A stretch of 64,000 nt of DNA. It comes from Paraphysomonas bandaiensis (taxonomy: Eukaryota > Chrysophyceae). Of this stretch, positions 10,326-22,788 are shown one piece after another. The notes under the pieces were generated by a model. That model ran no database searches, was not told where the DNA came from, and saw only the letters and a list, made by a program, of their open reading frames with translations. Made by a program: the position numbers and the translations under genes. The stretch lies in contig CBFFRP010000255.1 in NCBI GenBank assembly GCA_965644295.1, positions 1 to 64,000 on the forward strand. The letters are read 5' to 3'. Every line of letters starts with the position of its first letter. Position 1 is the stretch's first letter.

Positions 10326-10601
10326 TTTACTTAGATCAAAGAGAGATTAAGTTGTTAGACTAGATAGATTTATTAATATCGTTTACACAAATTGTGTTAA
10401 ACAACACAAGCTCGTTTTGTGCCATGCATAAATCACTACTTCTGTAGACCTTTCGCTACTAAACATATCTTGAAAGAGCAAACTATTTCAGTTTTCTCAA
10501 TATCATAACAGCATCTACACATCACCATACTTCACTGTATTCTCGTACATTGTCTTCAAGTACCACATTGAATATACTAGGATACAGTCCATATTCTAAT
10601 A
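10309..10601 (-). repeat. 5' LTR of the copia element
   Basis: 293 bp, matching the 3' LTR base for base on inspection. It contains the Gag-Pol start codon (10325-10323). The coding-strand termini are TATTAG and CCAACA. Confidence 0.95.
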
Positions 10602-10606
10602 GTATC

Positions 10607-11131
10607 AATAGTTGAAGTTAAATTACAGCCATTGTGTAATTGTGTAAATATTAGTCTCTATTCAATATGTCAGATGTCGGAGTATGCGCTCTACCACATC
10701 AACTATATCAGTATCGCAGTGAGTATTTTGTGAGAATGAGCGTTCGTGGTACTACTTTATACTTTACATAATATACAAGTAAACGTAGAAGTATTTAACG
10801 TAGGAAGAGTATCGTAAGTCCTTTAGGTAGAGTTCCTTAACTGCATATACCAATTCTGTGTACAGCTGCTAAATTGAAAGAAGTAAACGTTTCAGCAAAG
10901 CCCTTTACCGACATTACACATGCAAATCAAAAGGTCGAAAACAAGTCGAAAATGGCATACTCCGATTATACGATACCCTACAAAGGAGCCGCAGAAGGCT
11001 CCAGTTATGTTAGGTTCACATGAATAGTCGTAGACAGAAATTACTAACAGAGCAGTCACTATTTTAATATTTTACAACACATAAATAATAACATCCTATC
11101 GACTGCGACCACATATTGCCAGCCTATATAT
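10607..11131. other. Intergenic between retrotransposon and giant gene 3' end
   Basis: About 525 bases of AT-rich DNA. It should hold the 3' untranslated region of the giant gene, but I see no clear polyadenylation signal, RNA gene or repeat. Confidence 0.5.
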
Positions 11132-14100
11132 CTAATCATCGTCATCATCAACATCAAACTGATCAGCCCCAAGCTCTGGAGCGCCAAGTGTTTTGAACGC
11201 ATGCTCTTGGCGAAACTGCTCGTTGACAAAGTTTCGAAAGTTTCTTTTGTATCGCTGCAACTGGTGAGTCTCCCAGTATTCCTCCTCGTCCTGCTCTGCT
11301 TCCTGAGCACGCATAAGTGCAATAAAATATGCCATTTCGGCCCTTGTTTCGATGGCCTCGACGCGAGCCAAATATCCCCTCCATACACGCTGAAGGCAGG
11401 TAGCAGCGGCATTGAGAAGAGCATTAATAGCAGTTAACTCTGCACGCTTCATGGCCCATCGTCGGGCCGCTTTCCGACCTAAATGGCCACGATACACTCT
11501 CTGAATGCAATTGATACATTCCTTTTCTCGACGCTGCCTTCTGACCATTTCCTGAAGCTTTTGGGTAGCTTCCCGGCGCTCATGAGCCTCACGATCACTC
11601 TTACGGAGCTCTCCTTCTTTGGCCCGAGCAAGTACCTAATTAAAGTAAAATACGAGTCACACGATTCACAGACGCCGCAGAGTACATATTAAGAACATGC
11701 AGTAGATAAGGCTTACCAGATCCATTTTCTTTTGCCTAGCCGCTAGTTTAGATTCTTCTTCTATCATTTTCCGCCTTTCTTCCGTCATTTCTGATTTTTT
11801 GCTTCCCTTTCCACCGTTGTTCACAGGATCATCATCACCAGCCCAGCTGCGCTTTTCGCGTGACAGAAATGCCATCGCACGAAAGTACATAAACGTTAAC
11901 ATAAATAGCCCGAACTTAAGAGTGGATTCAGTTTCATTGAGACGGTGCCAATGATCCGTTCCCTCCTTCGCGATTCGCTTGTCTTCTTCTCTGACCCGCA
12001 TGTTGTTCTCAATCGGCATCAGCTTTTCCTCGAGCTCCCCTCTCATCGCCTCAAAACTAATTATGCCTTTGTATCTATCATCCCGTCTCTTTTTTGCTTT
12101 CGCCACAGCTATTGCCACTGATTGTACTTGTTCCTGGCCAGCTTTCATGAAGCCGTCTTTCTTCACAGATGGGACGTATCCTGCCAAGCTGAACTTACTC
12201 TCTCGTTCACCGAAGTACCAACCCTCAAGCATGTGCTCCAAGATATCATCCACAATCTCATGAGCGACATTCATTGCTACCAATCGCTCCTGACGTGCTC
12301 CGAGGGCTTTACGAGCATTATTTGTCCATAACACTGTGGAATAACCGTGCAGATGACGCACCTCCACATACTCGGACCTGGTGGCGAAGGCATCATGTAG
12401 CTCTTTATCTATATTATTCAAATGTACACGCCTCTCGATCTCGCGAATTTCGAAAGACAGCTCATTGAAGAGATCATCACGTTCGAATGCTGTTCCTCCA
12501 CCTAGTTGAGCGCTAAGAGCGACAGTACTATAGAAGACACCCGCTTCTGGGTCAGACCTCACACGTTCGATTTCATCACGCAGTTCTTTAATACGCGCCT
12601 GACAAGCGTCTTCGTCTACTGTCGGTTGCCATTTGCACTTTTCACTTCTACATGCCAAACAACCCATCACTCCGATTTCCCCCATAATAAGGGCCTCATC
12701 AAGCGCTTCACCGGTTTTATTGCGTTGTAGAATCATCTTCCTGGCCACTTGAACCTGTGCGACAAAATATCACATGAAAGCATGTAAGAAGAAATTCGAT
12801 AAACACTTACCTCGTCTTTCAATGTCGCCTTTTTCAACTTCGTTCGACGCTTATCTCTTCTCTTCGCACGAGACTGTATCTTACTCATTGTCATTGATTC
12901 CTCTACTTCATCTGACTCATCGCTGGAATCGGATTCATCTGTCTCGTCATTCTGCCCCTTCTGAGCAGCCGTCATGCGATCCACTCTTTCTCTCTCTCGG
13001 ACCTATATATTGAACGGTTTGAGGTGGTGAGATACAAGGGAAAGTAACCATGATGTATAATACCTGATCAGCTAAAATTGTATCCAGCTCCTCTTCCAAC
13101 TGAAGCCTTAAAACCTCCGTAGGAAACCTCTGATCATTCGTGTGTAAAACAAGACTGTCCATCCAAAAGTTTTTATTCGCCATTGCTCGATCGAGTTCCA
13201 CCAACACTTCACGAGCTCTAGCATCAACATCTGGGTTGGATGTAATACCATGAGCATCCCATCGCACGTGGGAGCCTAGCTTAGTGTCATTCTTTCGACG
13301 GCGTTGTGCCTCAAGTGCCATTTCCACATACGCCCCATATGAGCCGTTATATTTCTGCATCAGGCGGTAAGCGTGCCTCTCCTCGTCGTTTTTTAGAAGT
13401 TGAGGGTTAGTTTGCTTCCAAATACGTATCAAGTGGTCTCTATCGAACCTGTTTCTCCAACCATCTTTACTTTTACTTGCATCCTTCTCCTTCGCCTTAT
13501 TTACATCATTGACAATATCTGCAAGGCCAACAGACTTTCTCCGGTGAGCGGCTTCTTCTTGAATCGAATTACTATCCGGGTCTAAAATCCGCCCTAGAGT
13601 TTCCGCCAAGTCCTCCTCAGCCTTAGGTTCCACACCTGTGGCCGCAGTTCCTGGATATGATGCTTTCACGTTGGACCTGTGACCTGCGCTTCCCACGACT
13701 GAACTGTTCTGCGACGCTGGTGGGGCCATCGTGCCCCCCCCACCCATCGAAGCACTCGTCCCAGGAGCTGTGCTCTGAGATTGAGAGTCTGCCGTTGTAA
13801 TCGACCCAAAGGTATTGGGTCGCATTCCTTCGAATTCACGGAGAGTTGCCCCTTTGCCTTTGCGGTCAAGCCAATTCTTAGTGTCATCATCGTGGTGATA
13901 GTATGCCCACACCTAGTCAAAAAAATATTAATACTAGTTTACACTCTATCGCATTCATTCCGTACCTCTGGATGCAGCACTTTATCGATACTGGACCATT
14001 CCTTCTCTTCCTTGGTCATAGCTGCATATTGCTTACTTCTAGTCCGTTCGGCACGCTTCGGGTCGAAACTGAATGCAGCTTGTGCCTTGCTGCGACGAAT

Positions 14101-17100
14101 AATATCCGCATCGTCGTGGAATTTCTGTAAGAGCTTACGAACATTCATCTCTCTGCGAGTGAGCATTGCAAACGGCTGAGCCATGATGCGACCGATTTCC
14201 ACCTTATTCAACCTGAACACAATATCAGTGGATTCATAACACAAAACACTTATACAATTACCGATACTGCTCGATTGCAAGGTTATATTTCTTTTTCTTT
14301 TTAGGCTTTTTGCCCATTTCCATACGCTTAAAGTTCTCCTCTTCCTCTTTCTCAGACAGCCACTCGTACTTATGCGGAGCTAGTGACATATCCAGCATAG
14401 TCCACTGTTGTTCTTCTAAAGAGAGGGCCTCCCACCCTTCTCGTCGGTAACGCCTTCTGACCACATCTGCAGGGGTTACAATACGTGCTGCTGTTCCTGC
14501 CGCCGTGCTGAACGTCTCACTGGCAACCGCCGCCCCCCGACCCTGCACGGTGGTGTTTAGAGTAATTGCTATGTTGGCGGCTTCTTGATACGTTCGAAGT
14601 AGAGACACACATGTCGGTAGATCTCTCCGCAATTCAGTCAATTCATCTTTTATTTTCGTCTTTTCTTCCTGCCTCTCGCGCTGCATGCGGTGCATCATTT
14701 CAATCCCTTCCTTTATATCTGACTTCTCACGACAACGGGACGCGTAGGTGTTCGCCCACTGTGCAAACTCCACTTCCAATATACCTTGCTCTCGCATTAA
14801 GTCACGTCTTTCATCCTCCGTGTATTCCATTGTCTCATCGTCCCGTGCAAGCTTCTCAGTCACTATACTAATAGCTTTTTGGCATCGCTGCGTTTCAGCC
14901 TCGGCCTCAACTATCATTTTCCGTGTAACTAAAAGCTTTCGTTCCGCCAGTCTCAGTCCGGTGTGAAGCTCATCTAGTTCCCTCAGACAGACAGGTAGAC
15001 GGGCTTGCATTTCCTTTGCCTTAATGACCAACGGATCAATAACAGTGAGAGCGTTCTGAGCATACCGACAAGACACCTCTATTGAGTACCTTGTAGTGGA
15101 TGCTGCACCTAACACGATTTGATACGTCCCCGAAGGTATGGGGCGGCTCTTCGGCTTATGCACCAACACAATCCGCCCCATACTGTCCGGTAAATTAGGT
15201 GATTGTAAGTCGTATGGGGCGAACCCTACTGGTTGCGGGATAGCCGCACCACCAGTTAAAGTCTCACCTGGCTTAGCATCAGGCAAGCGAAATAACCCCG
15301 CAGCAATTCGACCTAAGCGGTAACCTTTATTCCCAAAACTTCCCTGGTACATAATAGTCACAGAAAATTCGAGCACATGAAGCTCATCCTTATCAGGGAT
15401 GTCAAAACGATGTGAACGACTCTGCCGCTGAGCCAACTCTTGGTTATCAATGTTCCACAAAGTTTGACGATCAGAATGTGTAATAAGCACTACCTTCCCA
15501 GACACTGATTTTGGGTCCTGTTGAGCCAGTACTTTCGGAGATTCAACGATGTAGTACAGGGAATTATTTTTCTTTTTTCTCCGCTTCCGTCTTCCCGGAA
15601 GAGATAAAAGAGCTTCTACACCTTTTTCAATTCGATCTTCCGGAGACATCTCACCCTCCTCTTCTTCTTCCTCTTCTACGCTTCCAAATATATCGAAAGG
15701 GTTGTCGTCGTCGTCGATTTCCCTTTTCGCATAACTCGCGGGGTGGTCACGTGTGCAGCTGTATGAAGAAACATGAAAAAAAGAGTTTTGTGACTCCACA
15801 CTCGCGCTAGCAGGATGAACAACCTCCCACGACCCATATATGCGTCGAATCGAGCCCTCTTCATCGTCTACAGAGCTCATAGAGCGCGTACGACTCCTTT
15901 CTCTTGATGCACTATCAACGTCAAGAGAGTCTTGGGCAGCAATAAACTTCGACAATTCACTAGAAACATCGCACATTGACTCCATTCGACTATGCCCATA
16001 CAATGACTCGTCCTCATGTACGTAGTACATATCCATTACATCTCTAAACTTCCTTTGAGTTGAATCCAGTTCATCCAGTGGAGTGCTTCGTATTGTAAGC
16101 AGTTCCTCTCTTGTAAAGGGGCATTTGAACTCATCACTTTCAAAAACAATTTCGCCATTTTCATATCGCCAACGCATCTCTTCATACTTATCACCATCTT
16201 TCGGGCGATCATGGTTGTTTTTCGGAACAACTTCAAATCGTAGATTCGTTCCATCTGTTCGACCATCTCTTACATAGCTGCCTGAAAAATTCGATTTCTG
16301 ATTCACAGACACGCTTCCTGCATATATATACGGTGACAATACTCTGTCCATTGACAACCATAACTTTTCCGAGTCCGAGAGTTTGTCCCCTGCACCAAGC
16401 GATCGCACACGGTCTCTGCGACTCTCCTTGATAAGGATGTCATGAACAGCTTCTGCTTCTCTCATTTCCTCCGGAGATAGGTAGATTGATGCCACTGCCG
16501 TGGAGGTTGAATATAAGGATGCGTCTTCATCAGTATTTTCATGATTCTCTGAGCAATAGTAATCGCACCTTTTGTAGTACTCATCGCCCTTTCCTCTATA
16601 AAACTTATTCATTAGGCGGTGGGCTTCAATTTCATCCAGAGTAGACAAAAAGGGAAGTGCCAGGGCAATCTGCTCAGGAAGCTTGTTTATTCTCGCAAGA
16701 TCAGGCGCTTCGAGGTCAATTTGGTAATCAGGATCAAATTTCATTTCCTCTAGTTCAGTCGTACTCAAATGTTTATATTCATCTGGATGGAGAATCATAT
16801 CGATCGCTATGAATTTTCGCTCCTCTTTAGTGCGAAGGTCAGCCTCTTTTAATCTCAGACGTTCTGCAGGAGTGCTATTCTCTAATCCAAAGGTGCGGTC
16901 CATAGGCCCCTCCAAAGATCGTTTGTGTTCGATTTTTTCCGCAGCAGCGGACTTTGAATTCAAGTCTTGTAAAATATCCATTACCGAATGTTTCTGCACT
17001 TTTGAAATAACTCGATGAAAAACACGAATTGCAAGCGATATCTTCGCGCAGTCACGTATTACTTTCTCCTGTTTAATTGCAATCATTTCAATCTCATCGT

Positions 17101-20100
17101 TTACTTTATCTACTTCTTCGTCAATAGCATTGACTTTATTTTTTTCCTTATCGTGTTCATTTTTGAGATGCTTCTTCAGGTCTTTTGTAACACATCGCTG
17201 TAATACACCCGGTATGAGAGTATCAGAATCTACAAATTCTGCCTTATGCCCTTTCAGACGCATCCGTTCAGCACCTAAGTTTTTCACTCTCTCAGCGTGA
17301 TGAACACGACGCGAGCGTAGATCATCCTTCTTCAAAACACTGTGCTCAAGGTCTAGTTTAAATTTACGAATCTTTGATGTCTGACGCTTCTCAATCCCTT
17401 GTAGTTGCTTGATTCGCTTAGCCATCAATGTTTCGCGCTCTTGTAAAGAAACTTTCAGAAGCTGTACACTACGGTTGGCAGCATCTAATTGATCCTCTCT
17501 GACTTTTCCAACCATGCAAAATTCACGAAACGTATCTTCCTTGCTAGCCAAATTTCTTTGCAATTCATCTGTTTCATTTTTAGAAATCCCCATCCCAGCC
17601 ATAAGTCTGTCCTTCGTGATGAGCTGAATGGCTTGACGAAGTTTTCTGATTTCGTTTTCCAACCCTGATTTCTGGTTCCGATATTGTAGAGTTTTCTGCT
17701 CGATCAACATCTGGCGTTTCATAGCCTCTACAAGCTTTTGCTTGCATTCTGTGATGTCCTTCAACAGTCTCTGTGTGGCAGCAATAAGTACATTAGGCCC
17801 ATCACTCTCTTTCGCTTCATATCCCCCCTCCCGTTCGCCCTCCATCTGCAGCTCCTCTGCCTCAATTTGCTTCGCTACCGCCTCAGCATGTTTACGCCTC
17901 TCCTCTAGTCGCAGAGCTCGATCAATAGCCATCTGGTCCTCGACTCTCTTCACTGCTTCCGCCCTTCGGGCAAGAAAGAGTTCGTCCGCTCGTTTCTTCG
18001 CGAGTTCCGCATTTTTAACTTGTTGCTCCACCTCATACCAATGTTCCTCAACGAATAGGGAGCGTTCATCTTCTTTGGCCATTTTAAACAGCTCCTTGGC
18101 CTCTCGCTTCTGTTCCAATAGTTTTCGCTGTTTCTCATGCATAGCAGCCCTCTCGGCTTCTTTTTGTGCCTCAACTTCACGCTTCCGACGCTCTGCTATA
18201 CTTGTCTTACGGGCAAGCTTCTCTCGAGCTTTTCGTTCTATCTTTGCAGCATCATCTTCCGTCCGTGTCCATTTCTCCTCTTCCTCCCCTTCCTCCACCA
18301 CAATATCCTCAGCAGATTCAGTGGCTGTGTCTTTCTTGGGAGCCACCTTTCTTTCCTTTGGGGCGAACTCATCCTCTTCTTCTTCATTATCCTGGGCGTC
18401 TAATTTCTTCAGCCATAGATCTACAGATACGGCTGCCTTTGCTACCTTAGACTCGTCAGCCTGTTCTTGGTCCTCTGGTTCCGGTTCGTCACTCTTTCCT
18501 GCCATAAGCTCCTCAATATCGAAATCATCGTATGGATTAACGAATGTTGGTTCCTCCTTACTCACATCTGCATTAACGTGAGACTCCAGCCCCAAGGCCT
18601 GTGCAATGCCATTGAGAGTTGCCAGCAAAAATGACGATCGTTCTTGGAGGGCTTCATGTCCACCACGCAACCAGTTAACCATCACTGCACCAGGCCGAAG
18701 TAAGTCTTTAATGTCTTTCACCACATCACGATTATAAGTCTTCAGGTTCTGTGGAGAAAATATCATTCCTGCGTGCTGCGGTTCTACAAATACATCTTCA
18801 GTACATTGGATTACTAGAAGAGGAATGCGTGTATGCAGTAGAGAGGACTGAATATCCGGGTCATCTGGACCAATTAGAAGTCCTCGCAGCTGCTCCAACA
18901 CGCCCGTGTATCCCAATCCACCCACTTGATGCACTTGTTGGGAAGTAAAATCCAACTTTGACTTATCCACAAGCCCCTTTCGAGTACTCCAAAATTCGTC
19001 CATTGCATGCTCTCTTCCTTCCCGCACTAGGTATTCATCCCAGAAGTGAAGTGATGCAACTAGTTCATTTATCTCAGGAGGCGTGGCAGTCAGCATGCTC
19101 TCCCTAAGTTCTTTGCATACACGTTTGTAGTTCTTGGGCATCTTTGCAAATCCATTAACCGTGACTACGGCCTGTATGTGCGGTTGCATCCATTTCATGC
19201 TGGGTAACACTGACGTAATGAACCTAGCAGTCGCATGTGCTCCGGATCCAAAAGACAGAAAAACAATAGGCTCATCCTCCACTGGACTCCAGTTATTCGG
19301 ATTTTGACTAGTTTTCAAGTGTTGAATAAGAGAGCCGATGGAACGAGCGTGAAGATCCGAGTTAAGTACCCATCCCCTGGGCCAATGCGTGTGTGGGAGA
19401 CCAGGAAGCCCCGCTAATACCAGCCGAGCGAGGGGATACCGCTCCAGTATTGGAGACAGATACTTCTCCATTGTCTGCAGACACATAAATAGGTCAGGCA
19501 CGGCTACAATAGTGAACGAGATCCATCTTCTCTCTGTGCCCGCTTTCTCAACACCATCAAGGTTCAGACTATCAGTAGACAGTTCGCCGTATATGTCCAT
19601 GCTGTCAGGTTCTTTACACTTTTCACGCAGATTTCTCTCCCTAAGTTCTAAAATACTTCTCATTCGAAACAAACGGTTTTCTTCATGAGTTTTAAGAGCT
19701 TCATTCGACCCTCGACCTTTAAGTACACGATATGTCATCATGACCCCATGATCAACATGAAGCATATCATCTGGGCAGTTCCGTACATCACTTTCAAGTG
19801 AGAGGTCAAGTAGGTTCTTCGGATGTTTCGTTTCTTCTGCGCTTGCCGGCCGCGAGTGAGGGCGAGAGCTGGATGATGACGTGGTCCGTTTTGCACTTCT
19901 TGGATGCTTTTGTTGTCTGCTTGAGCTAACCCTATCGCTATTCTGTGTTGGGGATTGCGGTAAGTTGGCGCCAAGGGACGGTGAATCCATCGGCTCCATC
20001 ACGTCCATTCCATCATTACTGACCATTGTCGCGTCATCATAAAAATTCAATTCCTCTTCTTTTCTCTTAGTCCAGGATTTGTGTGTCCGTTGCAGTTCTC

Positions 20101-21678
20101 TAAGGGCACGCTTTTGCCGTTTAGAAGCCCATGGGGGTAAATCAGTTGTTTTTGTTTGTGGGGCATTGACTTTGTACGCGTCTTCTGGGATGGGGAGCTC
20201 AGTGGGTCCACTAGACGTTGAACTAGATCTTGTCGCTCCCCGGGATTTCTTCGTCCTTTTTCTGGTACGTGAATCTGTGCTCGACTGCTGGAAGAGAGAT
20301 GCAGATGAGTCACCTCCTTCAAGTGACTGCGAAAAAGCCATCTGCTGAGCCCGCTGTTCTCGCCTCTCACTGCGCATATGTCGCACTGAGTCGACTGACC
20401 GCACACCTCTACCACTAGCTTTACGAGCATCTCCTGCACTACTAGGTTTCTTATTTTGAATTTCCGTTGCACCCATACTCTCGAAAACTTCCAGATCTGG
20501 CTCGTTGATAAAGTGCTGCATGTCGCGAATATTCAGGTAGTTTGATCCCACCCCGCCGATGATCTGCATTAGAAGTTCCGCCACGGGGTGAGTCACACCT
20601 ATACCTAACTTGGACATACCATTTACAAGCATTTCTATATCAATGAACCCTGTTTTCTCCGTGTCGAAGTGGGCAAACGAAAGCTCTGGGGACAGGCCCC
20701 TTTTCTGCGCATGTTGAAGGAGCTGTCGAAGCTCCTGAGCGACAGATCTAGCAGCAGTCATTTCTCGGGCCCGTTTTTCATCAGCCATATAATCTTCCAT
20801 TGCTCGGCGATTTCCAACAATAGCAATGGTTAAGTACTGTGTGCCTAAAAATACTACTCGGTTTAGATGGTCGAAAACGAAGTTTCCATGGAGCTCTTTC
20901 ACGACTATCTTTGTCGAGGCCGCATACGAGTCGACCCCGAGAATCGATGATTCACTGGAAGTGTAAGCTCTCTCAGCGTACTTCGCAAGCGCACGGGTGT
21001 ATTGATTGGTTGCTTCAGCTCCGTCAGTAATTAGCTTCGATTGGATCTGTGTGGTAAGAGAAGGTGAGTGGCAAGTCATATGTGAAACATTGAAGAAATC
21101 ATTGCAAACGAGAGCATAACAACAAAACTCTTCGTGATGCACTCACCCTCGCCTTCTCATAATAATGACCATCTTGTCGACTACTGAATGGAACAAAACC
21201 TTGAACTAATAGCACCTGAAGCCGCCAGGTCTCACTCCGCAATAAGCTGTCGAACGCACTCAACTTAATCTCCTCGATCTCACCATCTGTATAACATATC
21301 TGCACACATGTCAGCAAAACGTAATCATATGAGACATCCTATTCATACCCGGCAAAGCTTAGGATCAGTCAGTTCGTTCTGTGCATAATCGTATTCATTA
21401 TCTTTGCAATATTCAACCAGAAGTTTTCTCAAAATACGCAACTGTTTCATCGACTCCCCTTGCAGCCCCTTCTCTCCTCGTTTCCGCTCCATGAAGTCAT
21501 TGTGCTCAAGTTGAACACGTTCAACTAATCCACTATTACTAGTTCGCAGACATTTAATAGGCACGCCATCACGAAAAATAAACGTTATCGGAATATTAAT
21601 AGAGCACCTGCATTGGAGTATTAATTCATGCAACAAAAGCACATCAATGTGTACTTTGGGATTTGAGGATCGCCGCAT
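11132..21678 (-). CDS. Giant EF-hand / hydrolase-like / coiled-coil / IQ-motif protein
   Basis: Eight exons (21349-21678, 21147-21299, 14262-21046, 13966-14212, 13064-13912, 12811-13002, 11717-12754, 11132-11635) join in frame to about 3,365 residues; exon 3 alone gives 2,261 codons. In order: unassigned N-terminus; an EF-hand-like region near 290-310 (HFDTEKTGFIDIEMLVNGM); Ser/Arg-rich linker; an alpha/beta-hydrolase-like segment near 680-980 with a degenerate elbow (SFGSGAHA), a later CTEDVF and GGHEAL; a long charged coiled coil near 1010-1510; a motif repeated four times (LD..L.P); a probable beta-rich domain near 2010-2145; more coiled coil; and C-terminal IQ motifs (CIQRVYRGHLGRKAARR, CLQRVWRGYLAR). 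IQ motifs bind calmodulin, so a Ca-responsive cytoskeletal or ciliary scaffold is a reasonable inference, not shown. I do not recognise an orthologue by name. The ATG at 21678 is the first in the frame. Confidence 0.88.
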
Positions 21679-22229
21679 GATGTCCAAAGCGCATTGAAAA
21701 TCCAATCGGCGCCTCTAATTCTTGAAGTGTTTTCGTCGTCTCCCATTTATTCCGCTTCTTCTTCTGTTCTGTTCAACACATTGCGATGTTTATTCACTAG
21801 AGTGAGTAAAGAGAGAAAGCTGAAACCAATGGAGGTAAATCACACTGCTCCATCATTAGAAGACATCGAGCAAGAAGCTCCGATCAATGGATATATATAT
21901 ATATATGTATCAGACTGTGCCGTATGTTTGAATATGTTCACTTCATCTCCCTCAAGAGTGAAGAGCGTATGAAGAGACTGACTGTACTGTATATAAAAAG
22001 CGTTTCTCTTCGAATTGGTTGCTGTATTGCAGTGTAGTTCACTGTATTCCGCTCTCTACCCTGCTGCTGCTGCTTTCATGATCCACACAGCAGTGAGAAC
22101 CACAAGACATGTATGTACACGTGCTGTATGTATGTATATATGGCCGTACGCACACCACTCTAGATGGAATCAATCCATTGGCATTGTTATCAAGAACTCT
22201 AACTTGTGCACTGCAAGAGATAATCTAAG
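21679..22229. other. Divergent promoter region
   Basis: Lies between the starts of the giant gene (-) and the YbaB gene (+) and must carry both promoters. It contains a short TA run (about 21890-21907) and CTGCTG repeats; I see no recognisable promoter element. Confidence 0.5.
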
Positions 22230-22788
22230 ATGAGAAGCTTAATTCGAGTATGTGCTAATTCAGGGTCTGGAAGCCGCTGCATGAAAGTGGTATCCAGATC
22301 CCTATTTGATGGAAAATGTGAGCACCACATCTTGAACGTTACTTCTTATCTCTGACTTTCATTCGTGTTCTAGTGCCTTTCGGCGATGCGTCAGGATTAA
22401 TGGATCAAATGGCTAAGGCGAAGAAGATTAAAGAAGAAGCTGATGCAATGAACACGGAATTACATAACGCCAGGTTGAGTGCAACGGACAGCACTGGCCA
22501 GGCTGAGGCTATTGTCAACGGCCTCGGAACACCGATCAACGTTAAAGTAACTTCTGAGGTTTGCAAAAAGGTATTTATATTTGTTTACATCTCTCTTGTG
22601 AGGAAGTAATTTTGTGCCAATTTATTTTGCTGATACAGGGGGCGAATGCTGTATCACTCGCAGTCACACAAGCTATTCGCGCGGCACATACAAAGGCCAC
22701 CACCGAAATGTCAGAGCGAATTGGTAAAATATACGCGGATAGTGGTATGCCAATTCCTGACCAAATGACACGCCAGCTGACTAAGTAG
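22230..22788 (+). CDS. YbaB/EbfC-family nucleoid-associated protein, organelle-targeted
   Basis: Three exons (22230-22317, 22374-22570, 22639-22788) total 435 bases, giving 144 residues in frame. The core matches YbaB/EbfC, small DNA-binding dimers of bacterial nucleoids and of plastids or mitochondria: a first helix rich in Lys/Glu (MDQMAKAKKIKEEADAMN), a central strand region (AIVNGLGTPINVKV) and a C-terminal helix ending in SGMPIPDQM, where bacterial relatives have a Gly/Met/Pro-rich tail. Exon 1 adds about 30 residues rich in Arg and Ser with only one acidic residue near its end (MRSLIRVCANSGSGSRC...), typical of a mitochondrial targeting peptide; a plastid cannot be excluded. Start chosen because it is the only upstream ATG that splices in frame. 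The gene is divergent from the giant gene. Confidence 0.85.

Larger units (their letters stand above)
5147..10601 (-). mobile_element. Complete Ty1/copia LTR retrotransposon
   Basis: Two 293-bp LTRs (5147-5439 and 10309-10601), identical as far as I can compare them by eye, flank one long open frame. The element sits between a perfect 5-bp target duplication GTATC (5142-5146 and 10602-10606). Domain order protease, integrase, reverse transcriptase, RNase H identifies Ty1/copia. Identical LTRs and an unbroken frame point to a recent, possibly still active insertion. On the coding strand the LTR runs TATTAG...CCAACA, so the termini are TA...CA rather than TG...CA. Related solo LTRs occur at 44714-45018 and 56348-57169. 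Confidence 0.96.

Noticed and set aside
17742-18581. 279-codon serine-rich open frame on the plus strand
   Set aside because: It is antisense to the Lys/Glu-rich coiled coil of the giant gene; the composition is the mirror of that codon usage.
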